From contig NC_044554.1 in NCBI RefSeq assembly GCF_007565055.1, positions 140,677,463 to 140,741,462 on the forward strand: a DNA stretch of 64,000 nt, given 5' to 3'. Of this stretch, positions 37,060 through 47,860 are shown piece after piece. The stretch comes from Rhinopithecus roxellana. Taxonomy: Eukaryota > Chordata > Mammalia > Primates > Cercopithecidae. Both the position numbers and the translations under genes were made by a program. The stretch's first letter is position 1. The number at the start of each line of letters is the position of its first letter. The notes under the pieces were generated by a model. The model saw only the letters and a program-made list of their open reading frames with translations, was not told the DNA's origin and did not search any database.

Positions 37060-37300
37060 TAAGTACATTTTTTAGAATTTATGTTTATTTAGTGGTTATA
37101 ACAACTTTCTGGGTGAGGTATTATAATAATATTATTTTCATATTACAGATAAGAAAACTGACATGAAGATTTTAAATTATGTGCCAAAAGTCACACAGTT
37201 AATAAGCAATGAAACCAGAATTCAAACTCTTGGAGTTCAATAAAGGAGTCTCAACTCTTAGCCAACTGTAATTATACTATACTCTGTTGCCTCCCTTATA
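37060..37300 (-). mobile_element. MIR SINE, nearly full length
   Basis: 'cagataagaaaactgacatg', 'aaaagtcacacagttaataa' and 'gaaaccagaattcaaactct' are in antisense MIR order and reach into the tRNA-like end. Confidence 0.85.
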
Positions 37301-38249
37301 TACGGACTAAATGCTTTTTGCTTGTATTTCAAAGTACAGAATTCAAAGAGAAAAAAGTTAAAAGAAAAGAATCAAGAACCCCTATAACTTCTCTGTGCAA
37401 ATTGTTCACTGTTTTTTAATATATAATGCAACTTTACATCCTCATTCAACGTTCAATTATTTTGGATATTTGTGTTTTCTCTCAGCTACTTTAATTCTAC
37501 TATGTTAAACATATTATACACCCACAAAATTTAGTATACTAACCTTTGATTTTTTTCTATGCTTTCCTTCTGAAATGATTATTTTAAATGACTTTTGACA
37601 GAGCTCATTTTACATTAGATACTGTAAGAGGTCACAATAGGAACACTTGTATAAAAAGTCAGGAAATGTAGATTTGGTTTTGGTGGAGGGCTCAAATTAA
37701 ATGCTTGATATTATTTTTAATAATATTATTTTTAATTTATTTTTATGTGGTGGTTTAAAACCTCAAACCATTTAAATTGTATCGTCTTCAATTTTAGAGA
37801 TGTTGTGAAACTTTTTATATTTATTAAACATTTGTAATTGTGTGTGTGTGAGTTTGTGTGTGAAACGCCTCTTCAAATTTTTGAATTTTTTTCTACTAAT
37901 TTTCTTAATATAATAGTTTATGTTAGGTACTAACCATCTGTGTCTTTTAGGTTTTATAAATATTTTTCTCATTTAGATTTAAAAATTATTAGTCATATTT
38001 TTAAACTATGTTCAAGAAAGTAATAATATTTACATTAAAAATTAAATAATTTAGAATTAACTATAAAATTAAAATTTCCCAATACACTATTCGGAAAATT
38101 TTATCTTTATATTAATTCTAAACCACATCACTTTAATATAGGAGAAAGTGGAAAATCACTGTAAACACAATAGAGATGGGCATATACTACATATTTATAT
38201 TGGTACCTAAATAAAAATGCTATGATATGAATTAAAATATAGTTTAAAG
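37301..38249. other. AT-rich DNA with a short TG repeat
   Basis: TG-rich repeat at about 37840-37863. Nothing else recognised. Confidence 0.35.
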
Positions 38250-38457
38250 TTTTAAACTAATTTGTAATTGACAAATAATAATAGTGTATATTTATGGGAT
38301 ACGATGAAATGTTTTGATCTACTTATACATTATAGAAAGATTCAATCAAGCTAATGAACACATCCATCACCTCATCAACTTTTCACTTTTTTGGGGGTAA
38401 GAATGACTTTAGGGCACTATATGTTAAATTTAAAAAAAATATTAACTTAAAAATGGA
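38250..38457 (-). mobile_element. L1 3' end (L1MA/L1PB-like)
   Basis: 'tttgtaattgacaaataata', 'tttatgggatacgatgaaat' and 'acacatccatcacctcatca' are the antisense L1 terminus. An Alu follows directly. Confidence 0.85.
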
Positions 38458-38781
38458 GGCCGGGTGTGCCTCACGTCTCTAATCCCGGCACTTTGGGAGG
38501 CCAAGGAGTGCGGATCATGTGAGGTTGGAAGTTTAAGCCAGCCTGACCAACATGAAGAAACCCTGTCTCTACTAAAACTACAAAATTAGCCGGGCGTGGT
38601 GGCACATGCCTAGTAATCCCAGCTACTAGGGAGGCTGAGGGAGATCGCTTGAACCCAGGAGGTGGAGGTTGTGATCAGCCAAGATCACACCACTTCACTC
38701 CAGCCTAGGCAATAGGAGCAAAACTCTGTCTCAAAAAAAAAAAAAAGAAAAAGAAAGAAAGAAAAAGAAAAGAAAAAGAAC
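38458..38781 (+). mobile_element. AluS-type SINE
   Basis: Full-length sense Alu from 'ggccgggtgtgcctcacg' to an A-rich tail of GAAA/GAAAA units (38733-38780). Small deletions are present in the right arm. Confidence 0.95.
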
Positions 38782-39054
38782 ATTGACACTGGAAAATTGA
38801 AATTATTTGAAAATTTATAACCAATTGTATTTGTTATTTTATAATTATAGTATTTTTATTTCACATAATGGTTTTGTACAGTTAAGTTTCTGTGTTTTCC
38901 TGGTTGTGTTTAAATCATTTAAATAGCAGAATCTATGTCAAATATTCACTGAAAAACAATAACAACAAACATACGCATACACATACAAACACACCCATGT
39001 AATCAGAGTAGAGCTATCTTAAAGGATTATATGAGCACTTGAAATACACCACCC

Positions 39055-39860
39055 TTCAATCAATATGCCTTTATGTAGCATCCACAACAAGCCTAGCCTG
39101 TTACCAAGTTCTAGTGATACACAGGTAAATGAAACACAGTATTTAACCTTGAAAATTATACAGTCTGATTGGAAATAAATGTTATATATGTGTTTTGAAT
39201 ATAGAAAGAAAAATACAAATAGAGTTACACCCAGGCATATTGAGTGGTAGGAAACGATTCCAGGCTTTAAAGAAGAGGTTTCACAGAAAATAGGATATCA
39301 GAGCAGAATCCTCTAGAAGCAGTAGCGATTAGCCAGGCAGAAAGAGCAATATACTTAAGACAGAGAAATGTACAACAGTCAGGGGTGTTACAAACCATGT
39401 AATGGGACTGAGCAGAGGCTATGGACAAAGGGATAAGACATGATGACAAAAAAAAAAGGCGGGGGGCAGAAGCCAGATCAGGTCATAAGACTTAATCCTT
39501 TAGGGATGGGTAACTATTTTTAAAATATAAGTGGGAGGATCTCATGGTTTCATTCATTTTCCAGACAGAATTCTGCTGGCATTTAAAGAGAGACTGGCGG
39601 TGGAGCTGCTAATGAGAATGCCTTGCATGGATACTAGAAGAGACATATTAAGCATAGACGCAAACGCCATAGCAGCGGAGATGAGGGATGAAGAGGAAAA
39701 GGCAATTCCAGAGTTAAAATTATAAAGAATTGATGACCTATTGGTGAACTAAAATGTGATCAAGATGACCCATGTAAATGTTAATTCCATTAATGGAACT
39801 CTGGAGGAGCAACAGACTTGTGTTAGGGTTAAGAAAAACTGACTTTAATAAAAATTATGT
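39055..39860 (-). mobile_element. L2 LINE fragment, first segment
   Basis: Antisense L2 runs from near its 3' end ('tatgcctttatgtagcatcc') through 'gccagatcaggtcataagac' to 'aactctggaggagcaacaga'. Confidence 0.6.
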
Positions 39861-40339
39861 TGCATTTCTCTATCTGTGAATCCCAGTTCTTGCTTATTTA
39901 TCCTCAGTTCCATTGCCTTTTCTCCTGCTACATTTCCTGGGCTCCCCTGACATCTGGGTTTACCGAACTATCTCATAGGAATGAAGCGTAGGAAGTAGGA
40001 GTTCTCAAGGTATTTCTTTCTCTCTTGCCCTGCCTGCATGCGGATAGTTCTATTTCTGGCAGTTGGTTGCATCTCAAAATAATTCTAGCTCCTCACCTTC
40101 TTGGCCATCCCACTGTGGACTAAGCTCGCCCAGGACAGCTTTAACTTTTGGTTTATTGTTAAAACTTCTCTTTAATGTCTTCAATCCTAAAGTACTAGTG
40201 GCTTCCCGCTGTTGCCATTCTCTGTTTGGCTTCTTTTTCTATTGTCTTTTTTACCAAATGCCTAAAATGGTTCCTGTATCTTGGCTGAACTTTGGTGGAT
40301 TCTATGTAGAATATTCAAACTATCATATACAGTGAGAAT
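39861..40339. other. Unassigned sequence between L2 segments
   Basis: About 480 bases that break the L2 order and are pyrimidine-rich on the plus strand. It may be an unrecognised older insertion. The 90-codon frame at 40063-40335 has no recognisable domain. Confidence 0.35.
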
Positions 40340-40720
40340 GATTAAATGCAAGAGTGGTAATCCAGGGTGGAGTTAGAGGTCAAATTTAAAGATTTGGGAG
40401 TCCTGATGTGCATAAGAGAGATTACTACTCCAAGAGCATGTGCTGAGTAAAAAGAAGACCATGAATAAGCTAAAATGAGAGAGGTAAGGTTGAGGGACAG
40501 AGGACTTTGTATGGCTCAGAATAATTTGAAATGTACTCAAGAAAAAGTAAAACCTAAAGAGACCACTGAAAATATAACTTCAATGAATTAAGGTAGAAAA
40601 TAAGGCATTTCACTGTATAAGCAAAGACACAGAGATGAATACAAAAATACAGATAATAATAGAAGGGAGATGAGAAGTGGCAATAGAAGAAGGTTACTTC
40701 CAACACAAGAGTCCTGGCTA
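40340..40720 (-). mobile_element. L2 LINE fragment, second segment
   Basis: 'gatttgggagtcctgatgtg' and 'ggttgagggacagaggactt' continue in antisense L2 order after the interruption. Confidence 0.5.
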
Positions 40721-40734
40721 AGAGAAGCATAGAC

Positions 40735-42235
40735 TTATTTTTTAAAGACTTAATTTTTTTAAAAGAGCAATTTTAGATTCATGGTAAAACTAAGAGGAAG
40801 GTACAGCGATTTTTCATGTACTCCCTGTCCATATACATCCATAGTCTCCACTCTTTAAAATTCCCCACCAGAGTGGTATATTTGTTGCAGCTGATGAACT
40901 CACAATGAGACATCATAATCACCCAAAGTCCATAGTTTATATTAGGATCTCTCTTGCACATTCTATGGATTTGGACAAATTCTGTAATGACTTGTGTTCT
41001 TCATTATATAGATTAGTTTTATTGCTTTAAAAATGCTTATTGTTCCACTTATTTATCTCTCTTCCCCCCAGCCCCTAGCAAACACTAATCTTTTATACTG
41101 TTCTGTAATTCTGCCTTTTTCAGAATGTTATATACACTTGGAATCATATAGTATATAGCTGTTCACTTAGTAATTTCCATTTAAGTTTCCTCTATGTCTT
41201 TTCATGGCTTGATAGCTAATTTCTTTTCAGCACTGAATAATATTCCATTGTCTGGATATATCATCATGTATTTATGTAGCCACCCTAGAAGGACATTTTG
41301 GTGGCTTTCAAGTTTTGGCAATTATTAATGAAACTGCTAAAAACATTCATATGAAGATTTTTATGAAACAATTCTTCAACTCCTTTGGGTAAATGCTAAG
41401 GCACTTGATGATTGGATCATACAGAAAGAATATGTTTCATTTTGTTAGAAACCACCAAACTGTTTCTCAAAGTGACTATACTATTTTACTTCCCACCAGC
41501 AATGAGTGAGAGTTCCAGTTGCTCCCCATCCTCATTAGCATTTGATGTCAGTGTTCCAGACTTTGGCCATTTTAATAGGTGTGTAGTAATATCTCACTGT
41601 TGTTTAATTTGCATTTCCCTGATGACATGTGAGGTAGAGCATCTTTTCACATGCTTATTTGCCATCTGTATATTTTCTTTGGCTAAGTGTCTGCTAAAGT
41701 CTTTGGCTCATTTTTAATTGAGTTATTCATTTTCATATTGTTGAGTTTTAAGAGTTCTTTGTAATTTGGATAAAAGTCCTTTATGAGATACATGTTTTGC
41801 AAATATTTTCTCTCAGTCTGTGCCTTGTCTTCTCATTCACTGAAAATTGTCTTTCACAGAAGTTTTTCTTTTAATTTTAATGAAATTCAGTTTATCAGTT
41901 TTTTTCATGGACTCTGCCTTTGGTGTTGTATCTAAAAAGTCATTACCATATTCAAGGTCATCTAAGTATTCTCTTATCTTCTAAGATTTCTGTACTACTG
42001 CATTGGATATTTAGATCTATAATTAATTTCAAGCTAATTTTTGTGAAGAATGTAAGGTCTGTGTCTAGATTCTGTTTTTTTTTTTTTTTTAAATGTGGAT
42101 GTTCACTTGTTCCATATTTTCAAAATGTGGATGTTCATTTGTTGAAAGACTATCTTTGCTCCGGTGTGTTATTCCTTACATTTAAAAACTGATTTTGTGT
42201 TTCCTGATATTGGAGCACAACTTTTTTCAACCTCA
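40735..42235 (-). mobile_element. Old L1 (L1M) 3' fragment, ~1.5 kb
   Basis: Long antisense L1M covering the 3' UTR and the end of ORF2: 'gcaattttagattcatggta', 'gaatcatatagtatatagct', 'cccaccagcaatgagtgaga', 'gcatttccctgatgacatgt' and 'gcaaatattttctctcagtc'. Small open frames inside (41412-41717, 41920-42192) are decayed antisense L1. Confidence 0.9.
42090..42144. repeat. Short tandem duplication inside L1M
   Basis: 'aaatgtggatgttcacttgtt' recurs about 32 bases later as 'aaatgtggatgttcatttgt', just after a T-run. Confidence 0.85.
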
Positions 42236-42664
42236 TTTGCCACATACTGTTTGTGAAAACTAATTATAAAGCTCTAAATATGTATAAATTATTAAAATAT
42301 AAATGTAATTAACTCATATAAATACCCCTAATGAATCATATTTTCATTTTCTTTTAATAGATCATGAAACTAATTTAAGCTTCTGTTTACTCCTTTGAGA
42401 ATGTTCTTTATAAATATACTAGCCAAGCAGAGAAAATACAGTTCCTTAGCATATGCATGTAAAAACAATCAGCATGGACTCCTTAACCAATGTCTAATTT
42501 TAACTGAGTTATCTGCCAAAACAATCAAATCAGCTGTCCCAGTCAAACATCATTAGCACTAATTAAGGTAGCTTCAGCAAAGAATCCTGCAGCATTCTTG
42601 AGGTGCTCCCCATTGGATTTATAGCTTATTTCAAATTTCACGCAAAGAGATATAGGAACAAAAC
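42236..42664. other. Single-copy-like DNA
   Basis: Nothing recognised. Confidence 0.35.
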
Positions 42665-42765
42665 AACTGAGATTTGAAGTCAGACTGGCCTGGATTGAAT
42701 CCCAATTTTTAATCCTAATGAACACCTCTGCGTCTCCATTTCATCATCAACATATGTCCATGTAA
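42665..42765 (+). mobile_element. MIR fragment (weak)
   Basis: 'gtcagactggcctggattga' followed by 'atcccaattt' resembles the tRNA-like part of sense MIR. The rest is too decayed to follow. Confidence 0.45.
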
Positions 42766-42979
42766 CTGGACCTTCTTCTTCTGGCTCTGATGTAACCAAG
42801 CACCCTCCTAGGGTCAGTCTTTCACTTACAATAATGTGAATTTTGTGGACACTTTTGTGGAAAAATACAGAGGCAGCAGCTATGGTACACATTTTTCAAA
42901 GTAAAATGCCCCTTCTGTCACTGCCCCGTACGCTTGCCTCTTGCCACATTTTTCTAGAGTCAGACTTCACAGACCTTCT

Positions 42980-43222
42980 TTTTTTTTTTTTTTCCTTTCT
43001 TTTTAAGATGGCATCTCTCCCTATAACCCAGGCTGGAGTGTAGTGGCAAGATCTTGGCTCACTGCAATCTCTGCCTCCCGGGTTCAAGCAATTCTCCTGC
43101 CCCAGCCTCCTGAGTAGCTAGGATTACAGGCATGTGTCAACATGCCCAGCTAATTTTTTGTATCTTTAGTAGAGATGGGGTTTCACCATGTTGGCTAGGC
43201 TGGTCTCGAACTCCTGACCTCG
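42980..43222 (-). mobile_element. AluS-type SINE, 5'-truncated
   Basis: Antisense Alu beginning with its T-rich tail complement. It stops after 'gaactcctgacctcg', so the first ~60 bases of the Alu are missing. A perfect 17-base target duplication 'gacttcacagaccttct' flanks it at 42963-42979 and 43223-43239. This shows that the truncation happened at insertion. Confidence 0.97.
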
Positions 43223-43388
43223 GACTTCACAGACCTTCTATGTGGAATAGTAGCTCTAGCTCTGCCCCTCATTCCAATTTCTTCTCACCTTCTTCCCTTT
43301 AACTCTCCCCATCATTTTACCTTTAATGAGCATTGCTCTTCTCCTCAATTTCTCCAATTTTCCACTTTCCATTCCTTCTCTCGCTCTC

Positions 43389-43684
43389 TTTTTTTTTGTT
43401 TGTTTTGAGACAGAGTTTTGCTCTGTCGCCCAGGCTGGAGTGCAGTGGCTGGATCTCAGCTCACTGCAGGCTCTGCCTCCCAGGTTTATGCCATTCTCCT
43501 GCCTCAGCCTCCCAAGCAGCTGGGACTACAGGCGCCACCTCGCCCGGCTAGGTTTTTGTATTTTTTAGTAGAGACGGGGTTTCACCATATTAGCCAGGAT
43601 GGTCTCGATCTCCTGACCTCGTGATCCACCCGTCTCGGCCTCCCAAAGTGCTGGGATTACAGGCTTGAGCCACCGCACCCGGCC
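43389..43684 (-). mobile_element. AluY of Old World monkey type
   Basis: Full-length antisense AluY. Bases atypical of human AluY but shared with macaque AluYRa-like copies (from memory) include 'agtggctggatctc', 'cacctcgcccggctag', 'acccgtctcggcc' and 'acaggcttgagcc'. Several short open frames inside are Alu artefacts. Confidence 0.96.
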
Positions 43685-45055
43685 TCTTCCTCTTTAGAAG
43701 TAGAAGAGAAGGTAAATTTTTCCTCTTAAATATAATGTGGAAAAGTGATGCCTACCTCAAAAGCTGAGGTAAAATTAAAGACAATACTTCAGAATCTAGC
43801 ACAGATTCTGTTGCATATTTAAGCACTAAATCAGTGTTAGTAAACTGTTAGCTCTTTGCTTCCTTGCACAGATGCAAATTTTAAATTCCTCAGGGAAGAT
43901 GAAGACATAAAACAGCTCCATGAAGACACTTAGAGAAAGAAATCCTCACCACTGTTTGTCTTAGAGGTAAAGATAGAACATTTTTATCAAATTGTAAGGA
44001 CAGTCCTTGTAGATGTTATAATCTAAACATTGTCAGAATTCTTCATGACTAGATGTTATCATTTCTGACCTGGCATAGCAATCTCTAAAATAACCAAGCC
44101 CATACAGATAAGGAATGGCATCTTGCCAAAGGGAATATTACATTTAAAAAAGTTGTTCTTCATCAAAATGAGTAATGAAAACTAAAAATAACCTATTGTA
44201 GTTCTTAGAACACAAAATTCAATTTAGATTTTAGCCTTGCCTTTTACTTCACATTGGGGTTTACCTTGGAGACTTTGAAATCTTGTCAGATTTTGAAAGG
44301 ATTATACAGTTAAGGTTTAACTGGGTCCATAATTTCTTGTGTATTTTAAAGTTTAAAGGTTTTCTTTTAATTTTTCTGACACATTGTATTACAACTTTAC
44401 AATCAATATACACTCCTCCAATTAAGAAACATTCTTTGTAGTTTTAGAAAGTGTTTAAACTGTCATGTGCTATCATAGTATTTTTTATTAATGCTCATTC
44501 TTGAAAAAGTAAATTAATTCATATCAAGCAATTACATGCTTTACTTTTAAAATGAAATATAATCAATCGTACTTCGACAGAAGCTTTTCTGTGAGTTTAT
44601 TCTCACTGAACTATGTGAAAATAGATCATGAATAGGGAAGAATATATTATACATAATTACTATGCATGGGCCCTTCTCTATTCTATACTTCAGTTACTAA
44701 TGTTTTTCAACAGTTATATACACAATATATATTCATATATTTAAATTAATTTTGCTTTATATTTACATACATTTACACATATCCAGTCAGTATTGATGGG
44801 TTATGACACAGTAATAAACAAACAAGAGATTACTCACTAATGCTCATGCTATACTAGATCTAGTTTATGATTTGGAAGACAATATTAAATAATGTTTTAT
44901 TACCCATGATTTTTTTATTACACTCTCTCCTGACTTCTCCAACCTCTCTTATTTTAAAATTTTTCTTGATCCATTTTTGTCTATCATCATTTTAAATATT
45001 GAGACCCAGAGTTCCATCTTGGGTGTCTTGGCTCTACATGCTATTCCCTGAGTGG
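43685..45055. other. Single-copy-like DNA
   Basis: About 1.4 kb. A weak MIR-like trace lies near 43735-43790. Otherwise nothing recognised. Confidence 0.35.
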
Positions 45056-45223
45056 TTTTTTTTTTTTTTTTTTTTTGAGACGGAGTCTCGCTGTGTCCCC
45101 CAGGCTGGAGTGCAGTGGCCGGATCTCGGCTCACGGCAAGCTCCGCCTCCCGGGTTCACGCCATTCTCCTGCCTCAGCCTCCCGAGTAGCTGGGACTACA
45201 GGCGCCCGCCACCTCGCCTTGCT

Positions 45224-45264
<41 letters not shown>

Positions 45265-45390
45265 TATTTTTTAGTAGAGATGGGGTTTCACCGTGTTAGC
45301 CAGGATGGTCTAGATCTCCTGACCTCGTGATCCACCCGTCTCGGCCTCCCAAAGTGCTGGGATTACAGGCTTGAGCCACCGAGCCCGGCC
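45056..45390 (-). mobile_element. AluY of Old World monkey type, expanded linker
   Basis: Antisense, little-diverged AluY with 'agtggccggatctc', 'cacctcgcc', 'acccgtctcggcc' and 'acaggcttgagcc', bases I associate with cercopithecid AluY. Its tail complement is T21 (45056-45076). The middle A-linker complement is an uninterrupted T38 (45226-45263), far longer than the usual short linker. Candidate duplication flanks are 'tccctgagtgg' and 'tcccgagtga'. Confidence 0.97.
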
Positions 45391-45811
45391 TCCCGAGTGA
45401 TCTTATTCGCATCTATGGATTCCATTGCCACCTATATGAAAAATTTTTCTAAACTTATCTGCAGTCCACCATTCTCACCTAACATCCAGGCCCACAGAGC
45501 CATATACTCACTGGAGATCTTTAACTAGGTAACCTACAGATACTTCAGATAAATTGCCCTCTCTGCTGTCCTGTTTCTCCTACCTTGTAGCTTCCTGTAA
45601 TCTGTATTTTATGTGCTCAAACAATAGATATGGAATACATGCGTAAAATGAAATGAGTAAACACATGAATTAATGAGTTAATTCTTTAGAAAATACTTTT
45701 GCCTTCTGCTCAGAAAAATTTCCCAAGCATTTCTGAAAAATTATTTTCCTATTTTCTCTAATTATGGAAATCCTGACAAAGATTTAAGTACGAACTTTTG
45801 TTATCATTATA

Positions 45812-46431
45812 TTTTACTTTAAATTAACAAATTATTGGCCGGGTGGTGCAGTGGCTCATGCCACTTTAATCCCAGCACTTTAGGAGGTCGAGGTGGGCAG
45901 ATCATGAGGTCAGGAGTTCGAGACCAGCCTGACCAATATGGTGAAACCCCATCTCTACTAAAAATACAAAAGCACACAGACATGGTGGCGTGAACCTGTA
46001 ATCTCAGCTACTCAGGAGGCTGAGGTGGAAGAATCGCTTGAACCCAGTAGTGGGAGGTTGCAGTGAGCTGAGATAGCACCACTGCACTCCAGCCTGGGTG
46101 ACAGAGTGAGACTTTATCTTAAAAATAATAATAACAATAACTATATATTTATGGGGTAAAATATGATGTTTTGGTACATATATATTGTGGAATGATCTCA
46201 TCAGGCTAATTAGCTTATTCATCACCTTGTATATGTATCATTTCTTTGTAATGAGAGGACTTAAAATCCATTCTTTTGGCAATTTCAAAATATGTAATAC
46301 ATTTTTATTAACTATAGTCACCATGCTGTGCAATGGATCACCAGAACTCATTCCTCCTGTTACTAGAGGCTGGTGGGGATTGAGAAAATGTGATGGGAAA
46401 GGGGAGATGCTGGTCAAAGAGTAAAAAGTCT
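45812..46431 (-). mobile_element. L1 3' end (L1MA/PB-like) split by an Alu, inverted end
   Basis: The antisense L1 terminus begins at 'ttaaattaacaaattatt', is interrupted by an Alu at 45837-46130, and continues as 'atatatttatggggtaaaat' to 'aactcattcctcctgt' near 46360. From about 46361 the L1 3' UTR appears in the opposite sense ('agaggctggtggggatt', 'ggggagatgctggtcaaaga'). This is the layout of a 5'-inverted L1. Confidence 0.75.
45837..46130 (+). mobile_element. AluS-type SINE
   Basis: Full-length sense Alu from 'ggccgggtggtgcagtggc' to an AATAAT-rich tail, lying inside an L1 3' end. Confidence 0.95.
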
Positions 46432-47780
46432 AATCATCTTGAAAAAGATTGTCTTTAGTTACCGTGATCCACCCTACTCCAATTTACTATCCTCAGAATC
46501 AATCCTGTACAGTTTATCACTTACTTATGAAGCTGTTGATGTTCTCTGGTTTGGGGATGTTAATATGCCTAGATATTTGGTATCTGGTACCTGGAATTTA
46601 GACTGACTGAGAAAAATTAGGCCTTTTGTTTCTCATAAAATATGCATAACACAATACTGAGAAAATATTTTAGGAACATGAAGCTCACTCATCTATCAAA
46701 TCATTAATAAGCATTTTGTGAGCCTTTTCTAAGTGCCTGGCACTGTCTATATTTTATAAAAATATTAACATTTTTATTATGCAGATTGCTATATATGGGG
46801 AGGTGTGGTGATGGATGGCATCATACAGACATTAGTGGATTATAATTAAAATGAATTTTCAATTTTATCCATTTAGTTTTCATACTTTTATTTTAAATAA
46901 TCTTTAGAAGTTTGAAACACAAGTATTCTCTGAAGTTTTTTGCTAAAACTTCGATGATTTATACGCCACTTTGCCCTAAATAAAGCGATCTTCGACACAG
47001 GACTTGGATTCTCAAGAACATTAACCTCTGCAAGTTCTTTGCAAAGCAAAGGGCAAAGTGGTGATTCACTAGATCTAAAAATAAATATAAATTTTTCAAA
47101 GATGAAGGATCAAGCATCATAAGTCATCTCTGGGGTTTAATATAATAAGAATCTGTCATATATTAATCTCTTCATATTTCTCATTGCATAAATATGGTAC
47201 TTATAAATGATACCAATTTCTCCAATGAAATGTTATTTCTAAATAACAGTGGTAGAACGGGAATAACAAACATACACTATACCTGCTACCACTAGCAACA
47301 ATCATAAATAAATGGTTAAAACACTTTGCTGATGATTCCAGAGGCAGCAGACTCAGGATCTCCACAGAGCACACTATAGGCAAACACTACCAGTTGACTG
47401 ATGTTGGCATATGTGATGAAAACTATTTGTCAACACCTGCTCTAGAATTGCAGAATTTACAGAAAGTAACTTCACAGCTAAGTTTCTGCCTTATGTTATA
47501 TGCACTCTCAATGCTTAACGTAATTCCTGATTTAATGTAGATACTGGATAAATTTTGGTTAAATGAATAATGTAGTATTTTGGTGAATGTTTATAAAGCA
47601 CAGTGACACCATTATACTCACTGTTTAAAGAACCCAAGTTGCTGCAAAAATTCTGAAATTGAAGCTTGTCTCACAGACATTAGATACTGTGTGGCCTCAA
47701 GGTTTCTTTACTCAAGGACACTCTTTCAGCTTCACTCTTGGCTTCTGGGAAAGGAGACCTGCTTCCTAAAATCCTAAATT
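46432..47780. other. Unique DNA with a 12-bp inverted repeat and weak L2 end
   Basis: A perfect 12-base inverted repeat 'ccactttgccct'/'agggcaaagtgg' lies at 46966-46977 and 47050-47061. A weak sense L2-like terminus ('aattttggttaaatgaataa') lies at about 47505-47570. No gene recognised. Confidence 0.4.
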
Positions 47781-47787
47781 TGATTGT

Positions 47788-47860
47788 TTATATAACATAT
47801 ATTTATATAATATAATTTATATTTATAATATATATTATATAATATATGTAATAAAGCTTT
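47788..47860. repeat. AT-only low-complexity tract
   Basis: About 70 bases made almost wholly of TA, TAT and AATA units with many local self-complementary stretches. Confidence 0.9.

Noticed and set aside
39531..39725. 64-codon plus-strand frame with a charged C-terminus
   Set aside because: It is antisense to an L2-like segment, short, and without a domain.
43326..45299. Several 68-91-codon frames with 'AQAGVQW'-like peptides
   Set aside because: These are the familiar peptides encoded by antisense Alu and not exons in any visible gene.
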